Notes: generated by a model from the letters alone, not told the origin. Positions 55,246 through 64,000 are shown, counted from the first letter of the stretch. The stretch is DNA of 64,000 nt from Bordetella petrii (GCF_017356245.1 NZ_JAFMZZ010000004.1:1071151-1135150); one strand, 5' to 3'. Made by a program: numbers and translations.

Positions 55246-55809
55246 CTACCAGGGCAGTTCGGCCTGGCCGTTGTCGATGCGGCGGGTCCGGGCGCTGCGC
55301 CCGGCATAGCGGTGCCCCTCATGCGCCAGCAAGGCCTGTTTGCGCGCCAGGCCGCCGCCGAAGCCGGTCAGCGAGGTGTCGCGGCCGATCACGCGATGGC
55401 ACGGGATGAAAATCGAAATGGGGTTGCGCCCGATAGCCTGGGCCGCCGCCCGCACCGACTTCGGCCTGCCGATGGACAGGGCCAGGTCGCCATAGCTGCA
55501 AGTCGTGCCGAAAGGCAGGCCCAGCAAAGCCCGCCACACGGCCTGCTGGAACGCCGTGCCCTGCGGATCGAGCGCCACGTCGAATTCGCGCCGCCGCCCG
55601 GCGAACCACTGGGCCAGTTCGTCGCGCGCCTGGCCCAGGACGGCATGGTCGGGCGCCAGCCGCCAGGCCGGCGACGGCGGCGGCAGGTCCCATTGGTCCA
55701 GGAACCAGGCGCCGCGCAGCGCGTCGTCGCTGGCGGCCAGCCGCAAGCCGCCCAGCGGCGTGTCGGCGTCCAGGTAGGCCACCGCTTCATTCGCCGCCAG
55801 GCGCTTCAT
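55246..55809 (-). CDS. ogt: Methylated-DNA--protein-cysteine methyltransferase
   Basis: A 187-residue suicide repair protein for O6-alkylguanine. The acceptor cysteine is C137 in FIPCHRVIGRD; the helix-turn-helix region (FQQAVWRALLGLPFGTTCSY, GDLALSIGRPKSVRAAAQAI) and GFGGGLARKQALLAHEG are standard. Constitutive Ogt type, with no Ada domain. It overlaps rsmI by 4 nt. Confidence 0.95.
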   Translation of the reverse strand: MKRLAANEAVAYLDADTPLGGLRLAASDDALRGAWFLDQWDLPPPSPAWRLAPDHAVLGQARDELAQWFAGRRREFDVALDPQGTAFQQAVWRALLGLPFGTTCSYGDLALSIGRPKSVRAAAQAIGRNPISIFIPCHRVIGRDTSLTGFGGGLARKQALLAHEGHRYAGRSARTRRIDNGQAELPW

Positions 55810-56741
55810 GCGGACTCCTTTCTCGCCAGGGCCAGCGCGTACAAGGCGTCGCGCGGCTGTCCGGTGACCTTGGCGGCCACCCGCGCCGCATCGCGCACCG
55901 ACAGGCTTTCGAGCAGGGCGTCGAGCAGCGCCGCAGTGGCCGGGTCGTCCGGGCCGGCGGCGCTGGCCGCGGCCTCGGCCGCATGCACGATCAGCACGAA
56001 TTCACCCTGCGCGCGGTGCGGATCGGCGGCCAGCCATTCGGCCGCCTGCGCCAGCGGCAGCGTGGCGATCTGCTCGAACCGCTTGGTGAGCTCGCGCGCG
56101 ATGGTCAGCATGCGCGCCGGGCCGCAGACCTCGAGCAGGTCGGCCAGGCAGGCCGCCAGCCGATGCGGCGACTCGAACAACACCACCGGCGCGGGCAGCG
56201 CGCACCATGAGCGCAGCCAGCGCTGGCGCGCCGCCGCCTTGGGCGGCGCGAAGCCCGCGAACGCATAGGCCGGGTTTTCGTCGGACGTGGCTCCGCTGCC
56301 CATCAGCGCGGCAATAACCGAACTGGGGCCCGGCACCGGCACCACGGCGTAACCCGCGGCCCGCACGGCCCGCACCACGCGCGCGCCCGGGTCGCTGACA
56401 GCCGGCGCGCCGGCATCGGACACCAGCGCCACCCGCTGCCCCTTCGCCAGGCGCTGGCAGATGTCCTGCGCGGCGGCCGCTTCGTTGTGGCGGTGGGCCG
56501 CCATCAGCGGCGTGGTGATTCCCCAGGCATCCAGCAGGCTGCGGCTGGACCGCGTATCTTCGGCGGCGATCACGTCGGCGCGCGCCAGGGCCTGCCAGGC
56601 GCGCAGGCCCAGGTCGCCCAGGTTGCCGATGGGGGTGGCCACGACGTACAGCGCGGCTTCGGGCCAGTGCTGGCCGGCCACGCGCTCGGCCATGCGGCTC
56701 CAGGCGTCGCCGGCGGGCTCGGGCGAGACATTCTGATTCAT
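55806..56741 (-). CDS. rsmI: 16S rRNA (cytidine-2'-O)-methyltransferase RsmI
   Basis: A 311-residue tetrapyrrole-methylase-fold enzyme modifying C1402 of 16S rRNA. ALYVVATPIGNLGDLGLRAW, IAAEDTRSSRSLLDAWGI, VSDAGAPAVSDPGARVVRAV and VPVPGPSSVIAAL are hallmark stretches. ATG 56741 (MNQNVSPEPAGD) suits family length. Divergent from yraN, with a 92-nt gap; the set rsmI, yraN, SIS protein, BON protein matches the E. coli rsmI-yraN-diaA-dolP order, except that rsmI is inverted. Confidence 0.95.
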   Translation of the reverse strand: MNQNVSPEPAGDAWSRMAERVAGQHWPEAALYVVATPIGNLGDLGLRAWQALARADVIAAEDTRSSRSLLDAWGITTPLMAAHRHNEAAAAQDICQRLAKGQRVALVSDAGAPAVSDPGARVVRAVRAAGYAVVPVPGPSSVIAALMGSGATSDENPAYAFAGFAPPKAAARQRWLRSWCALPAPVVLFESPHRLAACLADLLEVCGPARMLTIARELTKRFEQIATLPLAQAAEWLAADPHRAQGEFVLIVHAAEAAASAAGPDDPATAALLDALLESLSVRDAARVAAKVTGQPRDALYALALARKESA

Positions 56742-56833
56742 GGGGGGCTGGCGGCTAGGCGGCAAATTGTGCCAGTGTAGCCGCCCGCCCTGGCCAGCGC
56801 GTACCCAAGCCCCGAACACCCCCTGGAGCCCCC

Positions 56834-57322
56834 ATGTCCGATCTTTTCCTGGATATCGCCTACGAGCGGGCCCGCCAGGCCCAGCAGCGCCTGCTCAAGC
56901 GGCGCCGGGCCGCCGCGCGGCGGGCCGCGCGCGGGCCCGCCCCGGCTCCGGCCCCGCGCGCTTCGCCCACGCAGCGGGCCGGCACCGCGCACGAAGACCA
57001 GGCCCTGCGGCTGCTGGCGGGCGCCGGCCTGGTGCCGCTGGCGCGCAACCTGCATTGCCGCACCGGCGAAATCGACCTGGTAATGCGCGATGGCGACACG
57101 CTGGTGTTCGTTGAAGTGCGCGCCCGGGCCAGCGGCCGCTACGGCGGCGCCGCGGCCAGCATCGGCCGGGCCAAGCGGGCCCGCCTGCTGCGCAGCGCCG
57201 CCCTGCTGCTGCCCGACCTGGCGCGCCGCCATTGGGGCGGCCGGATTCCGCCGGTGCGCTTCGACGTGGTGGCCTTCGAGGCCGGCCAGGCGGACTGGCT
57301 GCCGGCCGCCTTCACCCTGTAG
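56834..57322 (+). CDS. YraN/UPF0102 endonuclease-like protein
   Basis: A 162-residue UPF0102 protein with a Holliday-junction-resolvase-like nuclease fold. The core (about residues 52-150) has [57 protein letters not shown], giving the E-x(n)-D-x(n)-ExK-like acidic pattern (EIDLV, FVEVR, where the usual Lys is Arg). An extra ~45-residue basic, Arg/Ala-rich N-terminus precedes the domain. Function is unknown. Confidence 0.9.
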   Translation: MSDLFLDIAYERARQAQQRLLKRRRAAARRAARGPAPAPAPRASPTQRAGTAHEDQALRLLAGAGLVPLARNLHCRTGEIDLVMRDGDTLVFVEVRARASGRYGGAAASIGRAKRARLLRSAALLLPDLARRHWGGRIPPVRFDVVAFEAGQADWLPAAFTL

Positions 57323-57352
57323 CCTGCCCGGCGCCGTGAGATAATGCCGGCC

Positions 57353-57946
57353 ATGGATATGACCTCTCGGATGACGTCGCACTTCCGCGACGCCATGGCC
57401 GTCTGCGAACAAAGCATGCACGCGCTGTCCGGCCCCCTGGCCGGCGCGGTCGACCTGCTGTTCGCGGCCCTGGCCAACAACGGCAAGATACTGGCGTGCG
57501 GCAACGGCGGCTCGGCCGCCGACGCCCAGCATTTCATCGCCGAACTGGTGGGCCGCTTCGAACGCGAGCGCCTGCCCCTGGCCGGTGTCGCCCTGAACAC
57601 CGACACCGCCATTCTTACCGCGGTCGGCAACGACTACGGCTTCGAAGAAATCTACGAACGCCAGGTCAGCGCGCTGGGCCAGCCCGGCGATGTGCTGGTG
57701 GCGATTTCCACCAGCGGCAATTCCGCCAACGTGATCCGCGCCATCCAGGCCGCCCACGAGCGCGAAATGTCCGTCATCGCCCTCACGGGCAAGGGCGGCG
57801 GCGTGGTCAGTGAACTCCTGGCTGCGCACGACGTCCATCTATGTGTGCCGCATGACCGCACCATGCGCATCCAGGAAATCCACGGCCTGCTGCTGCATGC
57901 GCTGTGCGACGGTATAGATGCCCTTCTTCTAGGAGACACCGAATGA
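57353..57946 (+). CDS. gmhA: SIS-domain phosphoheptose isomerase / DiaA-type protein
   Basis: A 197-residue SIS protein. ILACGNGGSAADAQHFIAEL, GRFERERLPLAGVALNTDTA, AISTSGNSANVIRAIQAA and MRIQEIHGLLLHALCDGID mark the family. It keeps the IQEIH histidine used by GmhA, which makes heptose 7-phosphate for LPS, but its neighbours (yraN before, BON lipoprotein after) match E. coli diaA, which controls DnaA. Sequence does not decide between them. Starts at 57344 or 57353 are both possible. Overlaps the next gene by 4 nt. Confidence 0.82.
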   Translation: MDMTSRMTSHFRDAMAVCEQSMHALSGPLAGAVDLLFAALANNGKILACGNGGSAADAQHFIAELVGRFERERLPLAGVALNTDTAILTAVGNDYGFEEIYERQVSALGQPGDVLVAISTSGNSANVIRAIQAAHEREMSVIALTGKGGGVVSELLAAHDVHLCVPHDRTMRIQEIHGLLLHALCDGIDALLLGDTE

Positions 57947-58677
57947 TGCCCGACGCCAAGACGGTTGCCCGCCCCCTGCTGCTGGCCGCCCTGCTCGGCA
58001 CCGCCCTGTCCCTGTCGGCCTGCGCGCCGCTGGTCGTCGGAGGTGCCGCCGCCACTACCGCCGTGGTCATCACCGACCGCCGCACCTCGGGCGCGCAGCT
58101 CGAAGACCAGAACATCGCCTTCAAGGCCGAGCGCCAGATCAGCGAAAAACTGGGCGATGCCGCGCGCGTCAATGCCATGTCGTACAACAGTGTGGTGCTG
58201 CTGACCGGCGACGTGCCCTCCGAGGCCGCCAAGGCCCAGGCCACCACGGTGGCGCAGGGCATCCAGCACGTCAAGTCGGTGGTCAACCAGCTCAACATCG
58301 GCCCGGCCGCCTCGTTCGGCACCCGCTCGAACGACACCTGGCTGACCTCCAAGGTCAAGACCGCGCTGCTCAACACCAAGTACGTGCCGTCGGCCACCAT
58401 CGCCGTCACGACCGACCGCAGCGTGGTATACCTGATGGGCTTGGTCACCGAAGCCGAAGGCAACTATGCCGCCACCGCCGCCTCCGAAGTCGGCGGCGTG
58501 GCCAAGGTGGTCAAGCTGTTCGAAGTCATCAGCCGCGACGAAGCCCTGCGGCTGTCGGGCCCGGGAACTCAGCCGCAAGGCGCCCAGTCCAATACTGCTA
58601 CGCAGCAGCACGCCGCTCCCATCGAATCCGGCGGCGGCGGCGCGGTCAACGGCGTGCAGGCCATACCGATCAAGTAA
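57943..58677 (+). CDS. BON-domain outer-membrane lipoprotein, DolP-like
   Basis: A 244-residue lipoprotein. Signal ends LSLSAC with lipidated cysteine at about C27; two BON domains follow (residues ~55-125 and ~130-205: ISEKLGDAARVNAMSYNSVV, LTGDVPSEAAKAQATTVAQ; TSKVKTALLNTKYVPSATIA, VVYLMGLVTEAEGNYAATAA). It corresponds to E. coli DolP (YraP), which binds anionic phospholipid at the septum and supports outer-membrane integrity. A low-complexity Gln/Gly tail is extra. AGGAGA precedes the start. The stop abuts the next ATG. Confidence 0.88.
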   Translation: MMPDAKTVARPLLLAALLGTALSLSACAPLVVGGAAATTAVVITDRRTSGAQLEDQNIAFKAERQISEKLGDAARVNAMSYNSVVLLTGDVPSEAAKAQATTVAQGIQHVKSVVNQLNIGPAASFGTRSNDTWLTSKVKTALLNTKYVPSATIAVTTDRSVVYLMGLVTEAEGNYAATAASEVGGVAKVVKLFEVISRDEALRLSGPGTQPQGAQSNTATQQHAAPIESGGGGAVNGVQAIPIK

Positions 58678-59172
58678 ATGAAAAAGCTCATTCTCACCCT
58701 GGCCATCCTGGTGGCGGCCGGCATCGGCGCCTGGTTCGTGTGGCGGCCGGCGCCCGCCGCACCCGACGTGGCCTTCACCACCATCGAAGGCAAGACCTTC
58801 AGCATGCACGACCTGCGCGGCAAGGTGGTGCTGGTGAAATTCTGGGCCACCAGCTGCGTCACCTGCGTCAAGCAGATGCCCGGCACCATCGAAACCTATA
58901 ACGAATACGCGCCCAAGGGCTACGAAGCCGTGGCCGTGGCCATGAGCTACGACCCGCCCAACTATGTACTGAATTTCGCCGAAACGCGCAAGCTGCCCTT
59001 CCCCGTGGCGCTCGACGTCAAGGGCGATGTGGCCCGCGCCTTCGGCGACGTGAAGCTCACGCCCACCGCCTTCCTGATCGACAAGCAGGGGCGCATCATC
59101 AAGCGCTACCTGGGCGAATACGACCCCGTCGAATTCCACGCCGCCATCGAAAAAGCGCTGGCCGCCGGCTAG
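58678..59172 (+). CDS. Thioredoxin-like (TlpA-type) protein
   Basis: A 164-residue periplasmic redox protein. N-terminal anchor ILTLAILVAAGIGAWFVW, then a thioredoxin fold with active site CVTC in FWATSCVTCVKQMPGTIETY and cis-proline LTPTAFLIDKQGRI. The AhpC/TSA-like insertion (SYDPPNYVLNFAETRKLPFP) is typical of TlpA/ResA. The dithiol dipeptide Val-Thr differs from the common Glu-Pro, so redox potential may differ. It begins with zero spacing after the DolP-like gene. Confidence 0.88.
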   Translation: MKKLILTLAILVAAGIGAWFVWRPAPAAPDVAFTTIEGKTFSMHDLRGKVVLVKFWATSCVTCVKQMPGTIETYNEYAPKGYEAVAVAMSYDPPNYVLNFAETRKLPFPVALDVKGDVARAFGDVKLTPTAFLIDKQGRIIKRYLGEYDPVEFHAAIEKALAAG

Positions 59173-59315
59173 CGGCCCGGCGGCATCCAGGGGTGGAAAT
59201 TGTTCAATCCCCCTGAATAATCCCTAATATTATTTGATTTGTCCCCACCCCCGGCCCGGCATAACATGTAGTCCGTTGCAGGGGCGCGCTGCGCCCCGCC
59301 CTGGAACCGACCGCC

Positions 59316-60140
59316 ATGAAAATCCGGAAAATCGCCGGCGCGCTGGGCGCCGAACTGTCTGATATCGACCTGGCCCCCGGCCTGACGGCCGCTCAGGCCG
59401 CCGCCGTGCGCCAGGCCCTGCTCGACCACCAGGTCATTTTCATCAAGAACCAGAAGCTCACGCCTGCCCAATACCTGGCGTTTGCGCAGGCCATGGGCGA
59501 ACCCATCGAATACCCGTTCGTGCGCGGCCTGGAAGGCTATCCCACCATCATCGAAATCAAGAAGCTGGAGCACGAAACCCTGAACTTCGGCGGCATCTGG
59601 CATTCGGACACCACCTACCTGGAAGAGCCTCCCATGGGCTCGATGCTGCTGTCACGGGAAATTCCGCCCTATGGCGGCGACACCATGTTCGCCAATCAGT
59701 ACCTGGCCTACGAATCGCTGTCGGACACGATGCGCGGCCTGCTGGACGGACTGGTGGGCATCAGCAGTTCGGCCCAGGCCGACGTGTCCAAGACGCGCGA
59801 AGACCGCGTCCGCACCGATGGCCGCGAGGCGGCGCCCAAGGAATACGTGGCCGAACACCCGGTGGTGCGCACGCATCCCGAAACCGGCCGCAAGGCGCTG
59901 TACGTGAACGTGGCGCATACCATCGGCATCAAGGGCATGCGCCGCGAAGAGTCCGCGCCCCTGCTGCAGTTCTTGTTTAACCACCAGGTCAAGCCGGAAT
60001 TCACCTGCCGCTTCGCCTGGCAGCCCGACACTATCGCCTTCTGGGACAACCGCTGCACCCAGCACAATCCGGTCAACGATTACCACGGCCACCGCCGGGT
60101 CATGCACCGCATCACCCTGAAAGGCGAACGCCCCGCATAA
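59316..60140 (+). CDS. TauD/TfdA-family 2-oxoglutarate-dependent dioxygenase
   Basis: A 274-residue Fe(II)/2OG dioxygenase. Iron ligands are H96 and D98 (GGIWHSDTTYLEEPP) and H250 (NRCTQHNPVNDY); R265 in RRVMHRITL should bind 2-oxoglutarate. It lacks the neighbours of a taurine operon (no tauABC), so the substrate is open: taurine, other sulfonates, or aryloxyacids. Convergent with metQ; its stop codon lies in the loop of the shared terminator hairpin. Confidence 0.88.
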   Translation: MKIRKIAGALGAELSDIDLAPGLTAAQAAAVRQALLDHQVIFIKNQKLTPAQYLAFAQAMGEPIEYPFVRGLEGYPTIIEIKKLEHETLNFGGIWHSDTTYLEEPPMGSMLLSREIPPYGGDTMFANQYLAYESLSDTMRGLLDGLVGISSSAQADVSKTREDRVRTDGREAAPKEYVAEHPVVRTHPETGRKALYVNVAHTIGIKGMRREESAPLLQFLFNHQVKPEFTCRFAWQPDTIAFWDNRCTQHNPVNDYHGHRRVMHRITLKGERPA

Positions 60141-60153
60141 GCGGGGCGTTCGC
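60124..60153. terminator. Hairpin at the tauD-like/metQ junction
   Basis: Perfect 13-bp stem GCGAACGCCCCGC / GCGGGGCGTTCGC with loop ATAA. The TAA in the loop is the stop codon of the dioxygenase. No long T-run on the plus side; a run of A at 60170-60175 gives T on the minus strand before the hairpin, so it may act mainly as a message-end stabiliser. Confidence 0.65.
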
Positions 60154-60175
60154 GCAGGCCGGCGGGCGGAAAAAA

Positions 60176-60961
60176 TCAGAAGGCCGGCACCACCGCGCCC
60201 TTGTATTTATCCAGGATGAACTGCTTCACCGCCGGAGTATGCAGGGCATCGACCAGCTTCTTGATGGCGGGCGAGTTCTGGTTGTCGGGGCGCGCGGCCA
60301 CCAGGTTCGCATAGGGCGAATCGGCGCCTTCGATGAACAGCGCGTCTTTGGTGGGCACCAGTCCGGCTTCGAGCGCGTAGTTGGTATTGATGAGCGCCAG
60401 CTCGACGTCGTCGAGCGCGCGCGGCAGCATGGCGGCTTCGAGCTCGCGGAACTTGAGTTTCTTGGGGTTCTCGACCACGTCGAGCGGCGTGGCCACGATG
60501 TTGGACGGATCTTTCAGCTTGATGAGGCCCTGCTTCTGCAGCAGCAACAGGGCGCGGCCGCTGTTGGACGGGTCGTTCGGGATGGCCACCGTGGCGCCCG
60601 ACGGCAGGTCGGCCACCGATTTGATCTTGCGCGAATAGCCGCCGAAGGGTTCGACGTGCACCAGGCCCACCGACACCAGGTGCGTGCCGCGGTCTTTGTT
60701 GAAGGTATCCAGGTACGGCTTGTGCTGGAAGAAATTGGCGTCCAGTTCTTTGTCGGCCAGCTGCAGGTTGGGCTGCACGTAGTCGCTGAATACCTTGATG
60801 TCCAGTTCGACGCCTTCTTTGGCCAGCACGGGCTTGACCACTTCCAGGATCTCGGCGTGCGGCACCTGGGTGGCCCCCACGATGAGCTTGTCGGCGTGGG
60901 CGGCGCCGGCCAGGAAGAAAGCGGACGCCAGCAGGGCTGTCCGGGCAAGAAGAAAGCGCAT
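60176..60961 (-). CDS. metQ: MetQ/NlpA-family methionine-binding protein
   Basis: A 261-residue substrate-binding protein for methionine uptake. VGATQVPHAEILEVVKPVLA, EGVELDIKVFSDYVQPNLQL, DANFFQHKPYLDTFNKDRG and TNYALEAGLVPTKDALF are family stretches. The signal (ALLASAFFLAGAAHA) has no lipobox cysteine, so it is soluble periplasmic rather than a lipoprotein. No metN or metI is near it, so it either serves a distant transporter or is an orphan. Confidence 0.92.
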   Translation of the reverse strand: MRFLLARTALLASAFFLAGAAHADKLIVGATQVPHAEILEVVKPVLAKEGVELDIKVFSDYVQPNLQLADKELDANFFQHKPYLDTFNKDRGTHLVSVGLVHVEPFGGYSRKIKSVADLPSGATVAIPNDPSNSGRALLLLQKQGLIKLKDPSNIVATPLDVVENPKKLKFRELEAAMLPRALDDVELALINTNYALEAGLVPTKDALFIEGADSPYANLVAARPDNQNSPAIKKLVDALHTPAVKQFILDKYKGAVVPAF

Positions 60962-61094
60962 AGGTAACCTCGTGGGATGGAACGGAAAGGGCCGCCTGGG
61001 CCGGATAGGCCGCGGCCGTTGCAAAAACGCCCCCAATTTACCTGAATGCCGGTTATTTGTCGGGCATAACATCATAGGTTTTGGGTATAAGTAA

Positions 61095-62110
<1,016 letters not shown>

Positions 62111-62111
<1 letters not shown>

Positions 62112-62857
62112 TGCAGGTGCATCGCCACCTGCTGCGGCCGGCGGCGCGCCAGCGCCGTTCGCGCCGCGCCGCCACGGGCGTGCCCGACCGCCTGTGGCTG
62201 TTCGACCTGGACAACACCCTGCACGACACCTCGTACGCGATTTTCCCGCGCATCGACCAGGGCATGACCGAGGCGGTGGCTGAAACGCTGGGCGTGGACA
62301 TCGATACCGCCAACCGGCTGCGCGCCCAGTATTGGCGCCGCTACGGCGCCACCGTGATCGGCCTGGTGCGCCACCACGGCATCGACGCCCACGCCTTCCT
62401 GCGCCGCAGCCATGATTTCGACATCGATCCGCTGGTGCGCGCCGAGAAATTCCTGGCGGCCAAGCTGCGCCAGCTGCCGGGCCGCAAGGTGCTGCTGACC
62501 AATGCGCCCTTCCATTACGCGCGCGCCGTGCTGCGGCGCCTGGGCATCCTGCGCCATTTCGACAGCCTGTGGGCCATCGAGCACATGCGCCTGCATGGCG
62601 AGTTCCGCCCCAAACCCTCGCCCGCGCTGCTGCGCTACGTGCTGGCGCGCGAAGGGGTGCCCGCGGCGCGCGCGGTGCTGGTCGAAGACACGCTGCTGAA
62701 CCTGCGCGGCGCCCGCCAGGCCGGGCTGCGCACTGTCCATGTGTATCACCCGGGCACGCCATTTGCACGGGGCGCCAACCACCGGCCAGGCTACGTCGAC
62801 TTGCGGGTAAACTCGGTCAGCGACCTGCTGCTGCGCCGCCGTCCGCTGCGCGGCTAG
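62111..62857 (+). CDS. HAD-family pyrimidine 5'-nucleotidase
   Basis: A 248-residue HAD hydrolase of the pyrimidine 5'-nucleotidase (Sdt1/PHM8-like) branch. Motif I LWLFDLDNTLHDTSYAIF has nucleophile D32 and D34; the cap region includes YWRRYGATVIGLVRHHGIDA; LLTNAPFHYARAVLRRLGI and VLVEDTLLNLRGARQAGLRT give motifs II-IV. A basic 25-residue N-terminus precedes the domain. It may dephosphorylate UMP/CMP or act as a house-cleaning phosphatase. Coupled to argB by a 1-nt overlap. Confidence 0.9.
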
Positions 62858-62891
62858 CCGCGGCCCCTCTTCCACCACCCATTGTCATCCC

Positions 62892-63464
62892 ATGGCAAGC
62901 AAACCCGGCGAGCGCAAGACCCAGATCCTGCAGACCCTGGCGGAAATGCTCGAGCAGCCGCACGCGGCGCGCATCACCACGGCCGCGCTGGCCGCGCGCA
63001 TGCAGGTTTCCGAAGCCGCGCTGTACCGCCATTTCGCCAGCAAGGCGCAGATGTTCGAGGGCCTGATCGAGTTCATCGAAGTCAGCCTGTTCACGCTGGT
63101 CAACCAGATCGCCGCCGCCGAACCCCACGGCCTGGGCCAGGCGCGCAAGACGGTGTCGATGCTGCTGGCGTTTTCCGAGCGCAACAAGGGCATGACGCGG
63201 GTGCTGACCGGCGACGCGCTGGTCACCGAAGACAACCGCCTGCAGGAACGCATCAACCACATCAATGACCGCATCGAAGCCACGCTGAAGCAGTCGCTGC
63301 GCGTGGCCGTCAGCGACGGCGACCTGGCCCCCGACGCCAACATCACCGCCCACGCCAGCCTGCTGACCCACCTGGTGCTGGGGCGCTGGCTGCGATACGC
63401 GCAAAGCGGCTGGCGAGTGACGCCTACTGTGCATCTGGATGAGCATTTGCGGGTGGTGCTCTAG
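62892..63464 (+). CDS. slmA: Nucleoid occlusion factor SlmA (TetR family)
   Basis: A 190-residue TetR-type protein that binds chromosomal sites and blocks FtsZ assembly over the nucleoid. KPGERKTQILQTLAEMLEQP, ITTAALAARMQVSEAALYRH, FASKAQMFEGLIEFIEVSLF and LLTHLVLGRWLRYAQSGWR are typical of SlmA. Last gene of the window, 34 nt after the HAD gene and just before repeat DNA. Confidence 0.93.
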   Translation: MASKPGERKTQILQTLAEMLEQPHAARITTAALAARMQVSEAALYRHFASKAQMFEGLIEFIEVSLFTLVNQIAAAEPHGLGQARKTVSMLLAFSERNKGMTRVLTGDALVTEDNRLQERINHINDRIEATLKQSLRVAVSDGDLAPDANITAHASLLTHLVLGRWLRYAQSGWRVTPTVHLDEHLRVVL

Positions 63465-63495
63465 TTGTTGTGTAGTTGATGGTTCTTCTGGGCGT

Positions 63496-63647
63496 CGAGG
63501 CGGCGCCCTGGGGGTGGGCGGGCTTCACGGGACCGGTCTGGCGCCTTCGCGCCAGACAACGCGTTGTCAACCTCGTCGGCCTGCGGCCTCCTTCGGTTTC
63601 CCTCGCTCGGCCCCGAGGCGCCCGCCCACCCCCAGGGCGCCGCCTCG
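63496..63647. repeat. Composite element, copy 2: outer inverted arms
   Basis: Arms of 28 nt at 63496-63523 and 63620-63647 are perfect inverted copies. Inside lie further palindromes: a 9-bp stem 63536-63544/63549-63557 (loop CTTC) and the self-complementary GACAACGCGTTGTC at 63555-63568. The left edge TTCTTCTGGGCGTCGAGGCG matches copy 1 at 26602-26617. No gene is seen from 63465 to 64000. Confidence 0.85.
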
Positions 63648-63744
63648 GCTCGCGGTAGTCCATATTCGACGCACCACTGGGGCGGCTGGGGTTCTTGCCT
63701 TCGTGGGGGATTGCACCTTGAAAAGAGAAAAATCGTGCGGGGCC

Positions 63745-63779
63745 GGCCATCGGCGCCGCCCTGCGCGGCGCCGATGGCC
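63745..63779. repeat. Composite element copy 2, left hairpin
   Basis: Perfect 15-bp stem (63745-63759 with 63765-63779), loop CCTGC. Confidence 0.9.
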
Positions 63780-63810
63780 ATTCGTGCACTGCGCATTGCG
63801 CCGCCCGAAT

Positions 63811-63845
63811 GCGATATCGGGCCGCGCTGGGCGGCCTGATATCGC
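63811..63845. repeat. Composite element copy 2, right hairpin
   Basis: 15-bp stem (63811-63825 with 63831-63845), one G-T opposition at the ninth pair as in copy 1, loop GCTGG. Confidence 0.88.
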
Positions 63846-64000
63846 GGCCCCGCAAAATTTTTCCCTTCCCAGAAGCATGAGCCAAACAGGCAAGAACCCC
63901 ACCCGCCCCGGCGATGTCCGGGCTTGAGGCCAATGCGAGTCGGTTGGGCGTTGGCGGTGCGGGCGGGGCGCCTCGGGGCCGAGCGAGGGAAACCGAAGGA

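Larger units (their letters stand above)
63688..63900. repeat. Composite inverted-repeat element, copy 2: core
   Basis: GGGGTTCTTGCCT (63688-63700) and AGGCAAGAACCCC (63888-63900) bound the core. Inside are an A-rich run (63721-63732), GTGCGGGGCCGGC, hairpin 63745-63779, a CATTCG/CGAATG pair (63779-63784, 63806-63811), hairpin 63811-63845, GCGGCCCCGC and a T-run (63858-63862): the same order as copy 1, without a central palindrome pair. Confidence 0.88.
63589..64000. repeat. Composite element, copy 2: long terminal inverted pair, cut by window end
   Basis: 63589-63627 (starting TCCTTCGGTTTCCCTCGCTC) recurs inverted at 63961-64000 with one extra base. The right arm reaches the last base of the window, so the element continues beyond it. 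Confidence 0.85.

Noticed and set aside
63465..63960. Plus-strand 162-codon frame and others after slmA
   Set aside because: They lie across palindromes and lack ribosome sites or recognisable domains.

Overview
This 64 kb window is chromosomal DNA from a GC-rich betaproteobacterium, most likely family Alcaligenaceae (Bordetella/Achromobacter group). Pointers are the Bordetella-style trimeric porin, Bug-type (TctC) binding protein, DUF4148 protein, separate RfaE2 adenylyltransferase, UbiE-Tim44-UbiJ-UbiB order, the kdsD-kdsC-lptCAB-hpf-ptsN-hprK block and SlmA. Genes are tightly packed, often with 4-nt ATGA or GTGA overlaps. I see no rRNA, tRNA, CRISPR array, prophage or transposase gene. The genes are ordinary core and metabolic genes; the unexplained material is in the repeats.

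Layout. 1-4.5 kb: start of metH on the minus strand, divergent from a cobalamin-riboswitch-controlled btuB receptor and a btuF-like binding protein. 4.5-8.3 kb: thiG-thiD, a PIMT-like methyltransferase and tolC. 8.3-14.2 kb (minus): ubiE, Tim44-domain protein, ubiJ, ubiB, a ferritin-like di-iron protein and rfaE2. 14.3-17.7 kb: phoB-phoR and serA. 17.8-21.8 kb: LysR regulator divergent from a VOC protein and the 5-oxoprolinase genes pxpB-pxpC-pxpA. 21.9-26.5 kb (minus): a 1321-residue FAD/Fe-S dehydrogenase fusion and a DedA/YqaA membrane protein. 27.3-31.8 kb: ilvA, porin, DUF4148 protein, LysR. 31.9-39.5 kb (minus): apt, then a cytochrome bd operon read cydA-cydB-cydX-cydD-cydC under a GbsR-type regulator; the 41-residue cydX is easily missed. 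39.6-43.6 kb: a RutB-like amidohydrolase with a Bug receptor and divergent IclR regulator, then purT. 43.7-55.1 kb: Kdo synthesis and LPS transport genes, hpf, ptsN, hprK, an inserted MocR-regulator/cytochrome c group, rapZ and rlpA. 55.2-63.5 kb: ogt, rsmI, yraN, SIS-domain gmhA/diaA, dolP-like, thioredoxin-like, TauD-like, metQ, argB, a HAD phosphatase and slmA.

Two repeat families stand out. The first is a short palindrome pair (hairpin A with arms GGTGTCTGAC/GTCAGACACC, hairpin B with arms GGTGTCAGGC/GCCTGACACC) at five loci: 3518, 17695, 21844, 26891 and 55147. It resembles REP/BIME elements. Four copies lie in intergenic DNA; the fifth lies inside the start of the btuF reading frame. 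The second is a large composite inverted-repeat element seen at 26.6-27.1 kb and 63.5-64.0 kb (the latter cut by the window end). Each has long outer arms, a GGTTCTTGC box, an A-run, a GGGGCCGGC box and a pair of head-to-head hairpins with 15-bp stems and 5-nt loops. The stem sequences differ between copies while pairing is kept, which suggests selection on structure. In the first copy a complete palindrome pair sits between the two hairpins. I do not recognise this composite element; it is the best candidate here for something undescribed.
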